Of a stretch of DNA of 36,154 nt, positions 16,724 through 25,520 are shown one piece after another (positions within the stretch are counted from its first letter, which is position 1; each line of letters begins with the position of its first letter). The stretch covers positions 1 to 36,154 of the forward strand of contig JAFRYG010000204.1 in the NCBI GenBank assembly GCA_017441205.1, in the 5' to 3' direction. Origin of the DNA: Pseudomonadota bacterium. Its GTDB lineage: Bacteria; Myxococcota_A; Bradymonadia; UBA4248. Both the position numbers and the translations under genes were made by a program. The notes below the pieces were generated by a model. The model was not told the DNA's origin, made no database searches, and was given only the letters and a program-made list of their open reading frames with translations.

Positions 16724-18862
16724 ATGGGTAAGAAACTTCGTTTTTTGATGGTTGCAGCAGTGATTGCTCTTTTTTCAACGAATGCAATGGCACAGGACGC
16801 CGCATCCGATTCAACGGCAAAAGAAGAAAGAGTCAGTGCAGATGGCAGCTATCAGTTCAAACCGTCTTGGGGTATTGGTCTTCAGTATGGTTTGACCTTT
16901 ACGGACATGGGCAACTGGAATGATTATCTTCTCGTTCCGGCCAAACAGAATTATTTCGATGTCGACTTTGTCGCTGAACACGAACTCTACATCGAAGTGA
17001 CGCCTGTCGAAGGATTCCGTCTGAGCCTCTTCGGTGGCTATCAGTCACTCTACATTACCGACACCGGTTTCAACTATGGCTACGCCGGCATTGAACCCGC
17101 ATTCAGCGTCCGTCGTTCCTTCTATGAATTCGCAGTTGGTATTGGCGTTGGTTATGGTAAATCCTGGCTCGACAGCAAAGTCAACGATATGGAAGGCCAT
17201 GGTCTTTTGGTCCGTCCGTTCGTCGAAGCCCGCTTCTATCCGTGCGATGTCTTCGCGCTCTATCTGCGCGTTGCCTTCAGCTATTACAAAGAATTCGGTC
17301 TTGAAGAGACCAAGTATGCAAAAGCACGTGATCTGAACCACGAGATCAACACCGACAAACTCAGCTATGCCGGCCCGAACGTCGCCGTCGGTATCCGCTT
17401 CGGTAACTATCCTGATCCCGTCGTCGAAGTTCCCGACAGCGATGGTGATGGCGTTCTCGATGATGTCGATGATTGCCCGAATGAGCCGGGTGCAGAAGAA
17501 TTCTATGGCTGCCCGCAGCCTGACCGCGACAGCGACGGTGTCTGTGATGCATGGGTCAGCCAGAAGGGACTCAGCAGCGACAGCTTCACTTGCAAAGGTG
17601 TCGATCAGTGTGAAGACGAAGCCGAAGATATCGATGGCTTCCAGGATGAAGATGGTTGCCCGGATCCCGATAATGACGGCGACGGCGTCTGCGATCCCTG
17701 GGTCGGCGAAAAAGGTCTCTCCGACAAATACGCTGCCCTCTGCACCGGTTCCGATAAATGCCCCGACGAAGCCGAAGACCTCGATGGCAATATGGATTCC
17801 GATGGTTGCCCGGATCCCGATAATGACGGCGACGGCCTCTGCGATCCCTGGGTCTCCGAAAAAGGTCTCTCCGATAAATATGCCTCCATCTGCAAAGGCA
17901 AAGACCTCTGCCCGGACTACACAGCTTCCGATAAATTCTATGGCTGCGCCAATCCTGACCAGGATGAAGACGGTTACTGCGATGCATGGGTTTATGACAA
18001 TAAACTCGAAAGCAGCTTCCCGCAGTGCAAGGGCAAAGATATGTGCCCGAACGAGAAGGGCGATGATGGTAAAGGCTGCATCAAACGTCGTGTTGAAGTC
18101 ACCAGCAGCAAGATCGAAATCAACGAAGCCATTAACTTCAAACTTGGCAAAGCTACCATCGAGAAATCCTCTGACAGCCTCCTCGAGGAAATTGCCCAGG
18201 TCTTCAAGAGCAATCCCCAGATCAAGAAAGTCGAGATCCAGGGCCACACCGACCTCTCCGGCAATGCCAAGAAGAACCAGAAACTCTCCGAAAACCGTGC
18301 AAAAGCTGTCTACGATCGCCTCGTCAAACTCGGCGTCGAGAAAGATCGTATGGTCGCAAAGGGCTACGGCATGACTCAGCCAGTCGAACCGCTCGCCGCT
18401 GGCCAGAAGAAAGAAACTGCCGAACAGGCCGCCAAGAACCGTCGCGTCGTCTTCCTGATCCTCGAGCAGGATGAAGTCAAAAAGACGATGACCGTCGATG
18501 AAGCCAAAAATGCTGGCTATGCCCGCGAAGACGTCAAGGTCCTCAGCAAGGAAGAAAGCAAAGAAGCCGTCGAAAAAGAAGCCGTAGCTTCCGAACTTCC
18601 GAGCAAGAAAGAAGCCAAGAAGTCTGACAACAAGAAGGTTGACGACAGCAAGAAAAATGAGAAGAAAGCTGATGATGCTGCTTCAAAAGCAAAATCCGAA
18701 GCCAAGAAAAAAGCTGACGACGCCGCTGCAAAAGCAAAAGCCGATACTCAGAAAAAAGCTGACGACACCGCTGCAAAAGCAAAAGCTGATGCCGATGCCA
18801 AAGCCAAAGCCGCTGCAGAAGCCGCTGCAAAAGCTGCCGCAGCAGCTGCCGCCAAGAAGTAA
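16724..18862 (+). CDS. OmpA-family outer-membrane protein with TSP3 repeats and Lys/Ala-rich tail
   Basis: This is a 712-residue protein. The signal peptide is 1-23 (cleavage after NAMA). Residues about 30-230 are beta-rich with aromatic-ended strands, consistent with a barrel. Residues about 237-450 contain thrombospondin type-3 calcium-binding repeats (DSDGDGVLDDVDDCP, PDNDGDGVCDPWV and relatives) with paired cysteines and a recurring VSEKGLSDKYA segment. The peptidoglycan-binding OmpA domain is about 463-578, with GHTDLSG at 507-513 and the R of SENRAKAVYD. A 130-residue tail rich in K, A, D and E follows (AAAKAKAD-type repeats), unusual after an OmpA domain. It should tether the outer membrane to the cell wall. 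The Shine-Dalgarno AGGAAAG is strong. Synonymous codon use looks biased, consistent with high expression (impression only). Confidence 0.93.
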   Translation: MGKKLRFLMVAAVIALFSTNAMAQDAASDSTAKEERVSADGSYQFKPSWGIGLQYGLTFTDMGNWNDYLLVPAKQNYFDVDFVAEHELYIEVTPVEGFRLSLFGGYQSLYITDTGFNYGYAGIEPAFSVRRSFYEFAVGIGVGYGKSWLDSKVNDMEGHGLLVRPFVEARFYPCDVFALYLRVAFSYYKEFGLEETKYAKARDLNHEINTDKLSYAGPNVAVGIRFGNYPDPVVEVPDSDGDGVLDDVDDCPNEPGAEEFYGCPQPDRDSDGVCDAWVSQKGLSSDSFTCKGVDQCEDEAEDIDGFQDEDGCPDPDNDGDGVCDPWVGEKGLSDKYAALCTGSDKCPDEAEDLDGNMDSDGCPDPDNDGDGLCDPWVSEKGLSDKYASICKGKDLCPDYTASDKFYGCANPDQDEDGYCDAWVYDNKLESSFPQCKGKDMCPNEKGDDGKGCIKRRVEVTSSKIEINEAINFKLGKATIEKSSDSLLEEIAQVFKSNPQIKKVEIQGHTDLSGNAKKNQKLSENRAKAVYDRLVKLGVEKDRMVAKGYGMTQPVEPLAAGQKKETAEQAAKNRRVVFLILEQDEVKKTMTVDEAKNAGYAREDVKVLSKEESKEAVEKEAVASELPSKKEAKKSDNKKVDDSKKNEKKADDAASKAKSEAKKKADDAAAKAKADTQKKADDTAAKAKADADAKAKAAAEAAAKAAAAAAAKK

Positions 18863-18885
18863 TTCCGCTTCAAAGCACTAAAAAA

Positions 18886-18912
18886 GGCTCCCGTTAGGGA
18901 GCCTTTTTTTTT
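18886..18912 (+). terminator. Strong intrinsic terminator after the OmpA gene
   Basis: GGCTCCC, loop GTTA, GGGAGCC followed by T9 and preceded by A6. It begins 23 bases after the stop codon. Confidence 0.95.
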
Positions 18913-18989
18913 GACTAAATTGGACATGCTGTCCCAAAGAATACGTTTCTCATTGCTCAGAGCTTAGTTCTTTGAGGATGCATTCACTT

Positions 18990-19076
18990 GCTCCAAGCAC
19001 TAAACTCCAGGCTCCAGGCACAGAATTGCAATTATTGGTGAACATAATCCACACTCGTATAACAGAGCTTTTTTTT
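18990..19076. repeat. Heptamer repeat plus conserved block shared with 13971-14049
   Basis: CTCCAAG CACTAAA CTCCAGG CTCCAGG CACAGAA TTGCAAT is heptamer-periodic. It runs into a block (ATCCACACTCGTATAACAGAG plus a T-run) that matches 14024-14048. I see no coding content in 18913-19239 apart from this repeat and the minus-strand terminator. Confidence 0.7.
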
Positions 19077-19138
19077 GGGGGCTCTCATATCTCTCCCGTA
19101 AAAACGGGGCACAAAACGTCTTTAAAACTATCCCAAAA

Positions 19139-19178
19139 ACAAAAAAAACCGCTCATTCTGCAGACTGCAGAACGAACG
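19139..19178 (-). terminator. Intrinsic terminator for the 19656-19240 gene
   Basis: Read on the minus strand, CCGTTCGTTCTGCAG pairs with CTGCAGAATGAGCGG (G-U pairs at two positions) across a tight loop. It is followed by T8-G-T5. It lies about 60 bases beyond the stop at 19240. Confidence 0.82.
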
Positions 19179-19239
19179 GCTCCAAACGCACGTATTCTCC
19201 CACAACAGTAAGAGAATACTTCAAAACAATTCTTTCGAA

Positions 19240-19656
19240 TCAGGAATAATAGGTGTCTTTTACTGCCTGAAGTGCAACTTCGAGGAATTCAATCAAAGCA
19301 CTCAAAGGAACATCTTCGACCTTCTGAGACAGCAATCCATGACAGTTAATGGGATGACTCTTCAGCTTCAGATCCTCGCGGTTCTCAAGGAACTGGTTGA
19401 TGCGATTGCTGAGTGTTTCCGGGGCATTCTTGTTGGGATGCGGCTGCGCATACAATTTGACATCACCTTCGGTGCTGATATCCATAATCGCATAACCGAT
19501 TCCACCAAAACGGAAATTAATCCCCCCAATACGACCGCCCCCTGCTTCAATATTGCAACCAAGATTGCGGGCATAAATCATCAATTTTTCAATGGCTTCA
19601 CGACGGGCTTTTCCACCTTTTTCTTCTGCAGCCTGAATCACTTGAAGTTTATCCAC
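19240..19656 (-). CDS. Conserved-looking small cytosolic protein, function unknown
   Basis: This 138-residue soluble protein has no signal or membrane helix. It starts with a charged helix (LQVIQAAEEKGGKARREAIEKLMIYARNLG). A glycine-rich beta section follows (IEAGGGRIGGINFRFGGIGYAIMDIS), then VKLYAQPHP, and a helical end (LSALIEFLEVALQAVKDTYYS). I recognise no family. The start is GTG at 19656, supported by a near-perfect AGGAGG 5 bases upstream, the best Shine-Dalgarno in the window. It has its own terminator, so it is likely a monocistronic, well-translated gene. Confidence 0.75.
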   Translation of the reverse strand: MDKLQVIQAAEEKGGKARREAIEKLMIYARNLGCNIEAGGGRIGGINFRFGGIGYAIMDISTEGDVKLYAQPHPNKNAPETLSNRINQFLENREDLKLKSHPINCHGLLSQKVEDVPLSALIEFLEVALQAVKDTYYS

Positions 19657-19756
19657 AGTATCCTCCTAACTGATTATGGTTATCTCACACGCAACTTGCG
19701 GTGCAAGGTAATCAGATTACTTCATTTTATTAAAAATGCCAAACAATAAAGCCATT

Positions 19757-20809
19757 TCAGATACCATCCTGCGAAGAATTTTTGAAATGTTTCGCAACAA
19801 ATCTACCAACCCGATGAGGCCCGCACAACAAAATCTGCGAAGCAGCTTTCACAGGGCGCGCCTTTCCATCCAAAAGCGCCATCGAAGCCGCTCTCAGAAT
19901 CACTCCCAGCGCCCCGATTACGCTGGAATCCTCACCGAATACTAGTTCACCGCGCCGGGATGAAGCCAGAATACGATCGAACCACCGATGAGCAGCGACC
20001 TCGATCATCCCGTCACCAGACCACAGACCAACGCGATACGGATCCGTATAGGCATGCACCATCGTTTCGAGAACATGGCTGAGCCTGCTCAAACCGCAGA
20101 CATCGACAGCCGCTTCGTTCGGTGTCATCACTGACAATGCCAGCTCGAGATCCAAAAAGGTTTTGAGCGCAAAATAATGCTCATGGGCATGCAAAAGCAG
20201 GTGAATCCATAAATCTTCATCACAGAGCACAGGAATTTCGCGCCCCTGAATCGTAGCCGCACCGCGTCTGGCAAATGCTTCATCGAATTCAGAAGCCGGC
20301 CACGGCTCCGGCGCAAGCCGCCAGTGAATTTCGACCGGCGCAAGGACATCGTGAACCAGGAGTACCTGATTCGTCGACCACATGCGAGGTTCCACTGCAA
20401 TACGATAACCGGTATCCTCGAGCTTTTTAACCGCATGTTCGCGTTCAGACGGATGCACCCAGATATCGATATCACTGGTACTGCGCCACAAAGCACTCCC
20501 CGTCAGACGAATCCCAAGCGGAACGCCCTTCAGCACAATGCAGTCACTCGCTATTGCATCCAGCACGCGAAATGCCGTCGACTGCCAGTGCGCTATCCGA
20601 GCCGTCTGCTCCAGCCTGAACTTTTTCAGTTTTTTTTCGCACAAAGCCTCGCTCAACCCAAGCATTTCGGGCGTCACCTCACCTTCGCTCACCGCGCGAA
20701 AAACATTCGGTTCAATGCCGCAAAGCCGCGCCCGGCGCAGAATATGGACGCCCGTTGCGCCGCTGCTGCGCGCATTTTCAATCAGTTTCGGTAAAATGAT
20801 CAATCCCAT
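19757..20809 (-). CDS. Nucleotidyltransferase-family protein (NTP_transf_5 type)
   Basis: This is a 350-residue protein. The core pattern is IVLKG (91-95), then a loop, then TGSALWRSTSDIDIWV with the carboxylates D113 and D115. These would bind the metal ions of a minimal nucleotidyltransferase active site. Later PVEIHWRLAP offers the third acidic position, and HLLLHAHEHYFALKTFLDLELAL is typical of PF14907 members. Such proteins are often found in polysaccharide or natural-product clusters with uncertain substrates. The ATG at 20809 overlaps the upstream AAA ATPase gene by 10 bases, so translational coupling and a joint function are likely (inference). Confidence 0.82.
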   Translation of the reverse strand: MGLIILPKLIENARSSGATGVHILRRARLCGIEPNVFRAVSEGEVTPEMLGLSEALCEKKLKKFRLEQTARIAHWQSTAFRVLDAIASDCIVLKGVPLGIRLTGSALWRSTSDIDIWVHPSEREHAVKKLEDTGYRIAVEPRMWSTNQVLLVHDVLAPVEIHWRLAPEPWPASEFDEAFARRGAATIQGREIPVLCDEDLWIHLLLHAHEHYFALKTFLDLELALSVMTPNEAAVDVCGLSRLSHVLETMVHAYTDPYRVGLWSGDGMIEVAAHRWFDRILASSRRGELVFGEDSSVIGALGVILRAASMALLDGKARPVKAASQILLCGPHRVGRFVAKHFKNSSQDGI

Positions 20810-22866
20810 GGATTTGCCCGATTCGGAACGAGTTTTCCCATCTCACGATATTCCTGAATGCCCGCAGCCTCCAGAAGATCCATATCGATCGGAATATTAC
20901 GCTCGGCTGCACGATACGCAGCCCTCACGACGGAATTCTTGATATTGCCGCCCGCGAGCTCAAGATCGCGCCCCAGCACCTCAAAGTCAATGTCGTCGGC
21001 CAAAGGCGCGCTCGCCGGGAGCAGGCGCTTCCAGATGCGCGCACGATAACGCGCTTCCGGAAACGGAAAATCGATCTTGTGATTCAAACGCCGCTCGAAT
21101 GCATCATCGATCGCTGCATCCAGATTCGTCGTCAGAATGACGATTCCCTCAAAACGCTCGACTTCCTGCAGCAGCAGATTGACCTCCATATTGGAATACC
21201 TATCGTTCGAATCCTTGACCTCGGTGCGCTTCGAAAAGATCGCATCCGCTTCATCAAACAGCAGCAATGCGCCGCTTGCAGCAGCTTCCCTAAAGCATTT
21301 TTCCAGGTTTTTCTCGGTCTCGCCGACGTATTTCGAAATGATCGCTGGAATTCGCACGCGATAGAGCGTCATTCCCAGTTCATTCGCAATGATTTCGGCC
21401 GAAAGCGTCTTGCCCGTCCCCGAATCCCCGCGAAACAGCGCACAAATCCCCCTGCCCTTCGTAATCTTTTCGCCGAACCCCCATTCCTCAAAGATCGTGC
21501 GCCGATTGCGCACCGAAGCGATCAGACTGCGAATCTGTTCCTTGACCTTTTTGGGCAGCACCAGATCATCCAGCGTCAGCGTCGTCAGCGTCTTATCGGC
21601 GAGTTTCTTAATCTTGTTGCGTATCTGAGTTTTGGCGGACTCTTCGAGCAGCTTCATGTTTACGACGAGTTCTCCGTCGTGAAGCCCCGATTCCGCAAGA
21701 GCCCTGTTCATCGCGACGACGACGGAATTGCGGATGGTTCCTCCCGAAAACTCGTATTTATCGGCGAGCAGATGCAGATCGACATCATCGGCCAGCTTGA
21801 GCTGTTTGGGCAAGTGCAGCCGCCAGATCTGCTCGCGCAATTTCGTCGGCAGAACATCAAAATCTATCTGCAGCGTCACGCGCCTGTCGAGCGCGGAATC
21901 GAGTACTGTCGGCAGATTTGTCGTCAGAATGACGAGTCCTTCGTAGGCATCGAGCGCCGCCAGCAGCAGCGGCAAATCGCGGTTCCCCTGCGTCCTGCTT
22001 GCAAAAATGAGTTCGCAGTCATCGAACAGCAGCACCGCGCGCTGAAGCCTGGCTTCGCGCATGATCAAATCGAGATTGTCCTCGAGACTCCGGCGCGCCT
22101 GAAGTTCATGGGCATCGACGAGCATGATCGGACGCTTCAGCGTATGCGCAATCGCCTGCGACATCAGCGTTTTGCCCGTCCCGGAAGGCCCGTTGAACAG
22201 CAGCACAATATTGCGTCCGCCACCGCCGATTTCCTCAAAATGCCAGGACTTTTTCAGAGCGAGGCACTGTTCGTACTGATTCACGATAGCCATGATCTGA
22301 TGGCGCTGCTTTTCGGGCATCATGACCTGGTCGAGCGTCGTCTGCGGCCAGTAAATACGGCTAAAACCGTCCAGATTCAGTTCCGAATCCATCCCGAGGA
22401 TGTGACTCGAAATCCTCGACGGCAGCGAAACCGCCATATCCTGAAGCTGCGATTCCGAACCGGGTTTGGGCGTCAGTTCGCACAAATGATTCGAAATCAG
22501 CCGCCCGGATGGCAAAAATGCCCGGCGATTCTCTATCTTTTCGGCAAACGAAGTGCTGAACAGTTCCAGCGACAGCCCAATATCGACCTGCGAGAGCGCA
22601 AAATTCTGGTGAATTCGAATAAGCTTCTGCTTAAATCCAGCATCCAGCGCAGGTGCGAGCGCCAGAAAAATCACTTCACTTTCGAACGGCGTCAGTTCAA
22701 AATCCCTGCAAAGCCTGCAAAATGGCACATCGTCATCCGCCGACGCATCCAGTTCGCGAACCGCATTCATATACTTTTGGGCAGCATCCGGCTTTTTGGC
22801 CGCATAATTATCGCACAGTGCACACAGCAATCCGTAATGAGATTCAAGATAAGAAGCCGAGTTCAT
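20800..22866 (-). CDS. Twin AAA+ ATPase with N-terminal winged-helix-like domain
   Basis: This is a 688-residue protein. The N-terminal region (about 45-160) has the LCRDFELTPFESEVIFLALAPALD pattern of the winged-helix variant found before AAA modules in phage-tail-like injection-system and other bacterial ATPases. AAA domain 1 has Walker A GPSGTGKT (about 226-234) and Walker B LLFDD, where the expected glutamate is aspartate. Domain 2 has Walker A GDSGTGKT and a standard Walker B LLFDEAD, sensor-1 TTNLD and arginine-finger candidates (FERRLNHKIDFPFPE). It probably forms a ring that remodels a protein partner. The ATG at 22866 is preferred (AGAGGA 7 bases upstream) over 22872. No injection-system structural genes are visible nearby. 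Confidence 0.9.
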   Translation of the reverse strand: MNSASYLESHYGLLCALCDNYAAKKPDAAQKYMNAVRELDASADDDVPFCRLCRDFELTPFESEVIFLALAPALDAGFKQKLIRIHQNFALSQVDIGLSLELFSTSFAEKIENRRAFLPSGRLISNHLCELTPKPGSESQLQDMAVSLPSRISSHILGMDSELNLDGFSRIYWPQTTLDQVMMPEKQRHQIMAIVNQYEQCLALKKSWHFEEIGGGGRNIVLLFNGPSGTGKTLMSQAIAHTLKRPIMLVDAHELQARRSLEDNLDLIMREARLQRAVLLFDDCELIFASRTQGNRDLPLLLAALDAYEGLVILTTNLPTVLDSALDRRVTLQIDFDVLPTKLREQIWRLHLPKQLKLADDVDLHLLADKYEFSGGTIRNSVVVAMNRALAESGLHDGELVVNMKLLEESAKTQIRNKIKKLADKTLTTLTLDDLVLPKKVKEQIRSLIASVRNRRTIFEEWGFGEKITKGRGICALFRGDSGTGKTLSAEIIANELGMTLYRVRIPAIISKYVGETEKNLEKCFREAAASGALLLFDEADAIFSKRTEVKDSNDRYSNMEVNLLLQEVERFEGIVILTTNLDAAIDDAFERRLNHKIDFPFPEARYRARIWKRLLPASAPLADDIDFEVLGRDLELAGGNIKNSVVRAAYRAAERNIPIDMDLLEAAGIQEYREMGKLVPNRANPWD

Positions 22867-22930
22867 CTGCATTTCCTCTTGGTTTTATGGATACTCGCCT
22901 ATTCGCCCCCGCAGGGGCCGAATACGGCTT

Positions 22931-22967
22931 CGTTTTGGGGCTATCGGCATGCCGATACGCCCCAAAT
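22931..22967 (-). repeat. Bulged-G hairpin (family A) with extended stem
   Basis: On the minus strand: TTTGGGGC-G-TATCGGC AT GCCGATA-GCCCCAAAA, a long stem with the family's single bulged G. It lies about 85 bases past the stop of the Cys-rich lipoprotein gene, in the same orientation. A near-identical copy follows coaD at 26074-26110, sharing also the flank CGAAGCCGT. Confidence 0.8.
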
Positions 22968-23051
22968 GCTTCTTATACAATATAGACTATGTATGACAAC
23001 TGTGTCGATGCCGGCCATGGCTGTCGAGTTCTAAAAATGGTTCATTCGCAA

Positions 23052-25316
23052 TTACTTGCAGGCCGTACCAGCGGCATTGCAGCCATTTTTACATGAAACC
23101 ATCTTATCGGTATTGGGGGTATAATGATATTTATCATCCGTCATGAGCTTGCATTCGTAAGTCACGGTTGAAAAATAATTCACGGAACCACTGCATACCG
23201 TATAATCCGCACTGCCTTTTGTACAAATGCTGCTGTCATCATAGCAGCCAGCCACAAAAGTAGGTGAATCCACCTCATTCATACAGACTTTGCCTTTGGC
23301 GCAATAGATGGCTTCAACAGTCCCATTGACACAGGCAAGTGCCGCAGAAAAATTCTCACCGTATCTGCATTTTTCTTCGTAAGTGATTTCACTGCAATCA
23401 GCGCCTTCACCTTTAATCGGCTGAACACAGCCAATGTCAGTCACGCAATCATACGAGCAAAAGCTGCTGCTGAGTTTGTACGAATACAACTTTTTGTCTT
23501 CGGCTTTGGCACACATAAAGGAATCATCAAACGCATTGTAGTCATCACCGCTGGCATTCATTTCATACCGACAGACATTGGATGAGCCGAGCGTTTCACA
23601 CGGAGTGTTATCCGTGCACAGCGCCACGCCATGAGCCGCAAATGAATGACAGGTTTGTTTGCCGCAGGCGGTCTTTTTCAGACGTCCGTGAATACATGAA
23701 ACGACACTGTTGTTCTCACAGGTCTCAATATGCGTGGCAACATCGCATCGTTCATTTTCCGGGATTTCAACGCAGCCGACGCCGTCCTTGCATGCCATGG
23801 CACAGACCTCCGAAAACTCATACTGCCCCATCGTATAAAGTTTTCCATCTTCAGCTTTGCCGCAGCCACTGTGATAGGCAACCGTGCCATCTTTATTGCA
23901 TGAAATGGTATCTGACTGCGCATCACATGTGTCCGGATTGCCATCATCATCGTAATATACACATCCGGCCATGCCATTGATCACATGACAACGCATATCG
24001 ATGAAGCTGTATTCTTTATAAATCTCACATCTATCGTCCGTACCGATTCGCCCCTCTGACGTACAATAAATAATCTGGTTGTCTTCACAGTTATCGGTAA
24101 AATCCTCAACACTGCATTTCTTGCCGACATCCGCCAGCGTTCCCGTTTTAAGAACTTCTTCAGGCTTAATGTCAAATGGCTCACAGGCTGTTTTCGTGCA
24201 CGATTCCGAAGCAGAACATTCCTTCTCAACCCATTTGCCTTTATTGCATTTGCGCTCGTGATCGACATCGATGCATTCTGATTTGCCATCAGTACATTCA
24301 TCAGGTGCCGGTCCCGTCTTCGTCCTGCATTCACCGGCATCGCAGACCTCTGTTTCTGCACAGGTTTCGTTGACCCATTTGCCGCCCTGACATCTTCTTG
24401 AATGCTGTTTATCGACACATTCCCGGGCATTGCCTGTGCATTCATCAGGGCCTGGATCCGGATTCTTATTCGGTTTGCATTCACCGGCATCGCAGACCTC
24501 TGTATTCTCACAGGATTCTACGACCCATTTGCCGCCCTGACATCTTTTTGAATGATGTTCATCGACGCATTCCCGGGCATCGCCTGCACATTCATCAGGG
24601 CCTGGATCCGGATTCTTATTCGGTTTGCATTCACCAGCATCGCAGACCTCTGTATCTGCACAGGTTTCATTGACCCATTGCCCTTCCTGACATCTTCTTG
24701 AATGATGTTCATCGACGCATTCCCGGGCATCAGCTGCACATTCATCCGGCATTGGTTCCGGCTTCATATTCGATTTGCATTCACCGGCATCGCATCTCTC
24801 TGTATTTTCACAGGATTCTTCGACCCATTGCCCTTCCTGACATCTTCTTGAATGGTGTTCATCGACACATTCTTTCTTACCATCAGTACATCCAGCAGGT
24901 CCCGGTCCCGGATTCAAAGAACAAACACCATTTATGCATGTTTCATTTGTATTGCATACATAATTGACCAATATGCCATTCTGGCATTTTTGAATATGAT
25001 TTGTATCAATACATTTCACAGAACCTTCTATACATCCGGTATTGGATGATACAGACGGCTCAGGAGATGAAGGTTGATTCGGTATGCTGTTTTGCAGCTC
25101 GCACCTGCCGGTATTGCTGATACAAATATACGAAGGCGGGCAATCTTCCTTAACCCATGCACCATTGCGGCACACATTGGCACTCGCCGCACCCGCGCAG
25201 ACAGACGTACCTTCATTGCACAATGAAACGCCCTTGATGTCAGGATCGTCGGCACAGCCTGCGGCAAATGAGGCCAGAGTTCCCAGCAAAGCAATTATAA
25301 AAACTCGATTTTCCAT
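23052..25316 (-). CDS. Cysteine-rich repeat lipoprotein
   Basis: This is a 754-residue predicted lipoprotein (leader MENRVFIIALLGTLASFAAGC, lipidated C21). The mature protein is a chain of disulfide-rich modules of the form C..G...C.......C..G.WV...C.....C..G.C. Residues about 150-370 are near-identical 50-residue units (ARECVDEHHSRRCQ, GKWV/GQWV, EVCDAGECKPN) joined by Pro/Asp/Gly linkers. The C-terminal half has looser modules with LYSYKLSSSFC-type segments. The style fits surface lipoproteins of myxobacteria-like organisms. Ligand and role are unknown. The ATG at 25316 has AGAGGA upstream; longer in-frame extensions have no support. Confidence 0.85.
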   Translation of the reverse strand: MENRVFIIALLGTLASFAAGCADDPDIKGVSLCNEGTSVCAGAASANVCRNGAWVKEDCPPSYICISNTGRCELQNSIPNQPSSPEPSVSSNTGCIEGSVKCIDTNHIQKCQNGILVNYVCNTNETCINGVCSLNPGPGPAGCTDGKKECVDEHHSRRCQEGQWVEESCENTERCDAGECKSNMKPEPMPDECAADARECVDEHHSRRCQEGQWVNETCADTEVCDAGECKPNKNPDPGPDECAGDARECVDEHHSKRCQGGKWVVESCENTEVCDAGECKPNKNPDPGPDECTGNARECVDKQHSRRCQGGKWVNETCAETEVCDAGECRTKTGPAPDECTDGKSECIDVDHERKCNKGKWVEKECSASESCTKTACEPFDIKPEEVLKTGTLADVGKKCSVEDFTDNCEDNQIIYCTSEGRIGTDDRCEIYKEYSFIDMRCHVINGMAGCVYYDDDGNPDTCDAQSDTISCNKDGTVAYHSGCGKAEDGKLYTMGQYEFSEVCAMACKDGVGCVEIPENERCDVATHIETCENNSVVSCIHGRLKKTACGKQTCHSFAAHGVALCTDNTPCETLGSSNVCRYEMNASGDDYNAFDDSFMCAKAEDKKLYSYKLSSSFCSYDCVTDIGCVQPIKGEGADCSEITYEEKCRYGENFSAALACVNGTVEAIYCAKGKVCMNEVDSPTFVAGCYDDSSICTKGSADYTVCSGSVNYFSTVTYECKLMTDDKYHYTPNTDKMVSCKNGCNAAGTACK
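24295..24890 (-). repeat. 150-bp tandem repeats inside the Cys-rich lipoprotein gene
   Basis: A GCATTCACCGGCATCGCAG landmark recurs at 24327, 24477, 24627 (one change) and 24777, exactly 150 bases apart. Each unit encodes one 50-residue module. High nucleotide identity between units points to recent unequal recombination or gene conversion. Confidence 0.92.
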
Positions 25317-25421
25317 GCTATTCCTCTTTGAGATCTTTGTATGACTTCTCTCCTTCCCCAAAACCACACACACCTACATATGCGCCAACATTAAATAATG
25401 ATGCAAGTATTTTTTAACATC

Positions 25422-25520
25422 AGTGGGAAGTTGGAAGCTGGGTGTTATGAGTCAAACAATCACATAGTTCCTTGCTAAAGGATCGGAATAATGCATTTAA
25501 CGCTAAAAGCTATAAGCTCG
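25422..25520. repeat. Heptamer-periodic repeat related to 13861-13970
   Basis: It shares the order GGAAGTTGGAAGCTGG, CAATCAC..GTTCCTTGCTAAA, GATCGG, GCTAAAAGCTATAAGCTC with the 13861 element. A second partial unit (CACAAAAGTACTTGCTAC) follows at about 25541-25558. Confidence 0.65.

Noticed and set aside
17045-18247. 400-codon open frame on the minus strand
   Set aside because: It is antisense to the TSP3 and OmpA part of the outer-membrane protein. Its repetitive Ile/Ala/Phe translation mirrors the Asp/Gly-rich repeats.
20800-22866. Contractile injection system locus
   Set aside because: Only the ATPase resembles that context. No sheath, tube, baseplate or spike gene is visible in the window.
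21079-23034. 651-codon open frame on the plus strand
   Set aside because: It lies wholly opposite the AAA ATPase gene. Its translation is rich in R, Q and F with no domain, a typical antisense shadow of a codon-biased gene.
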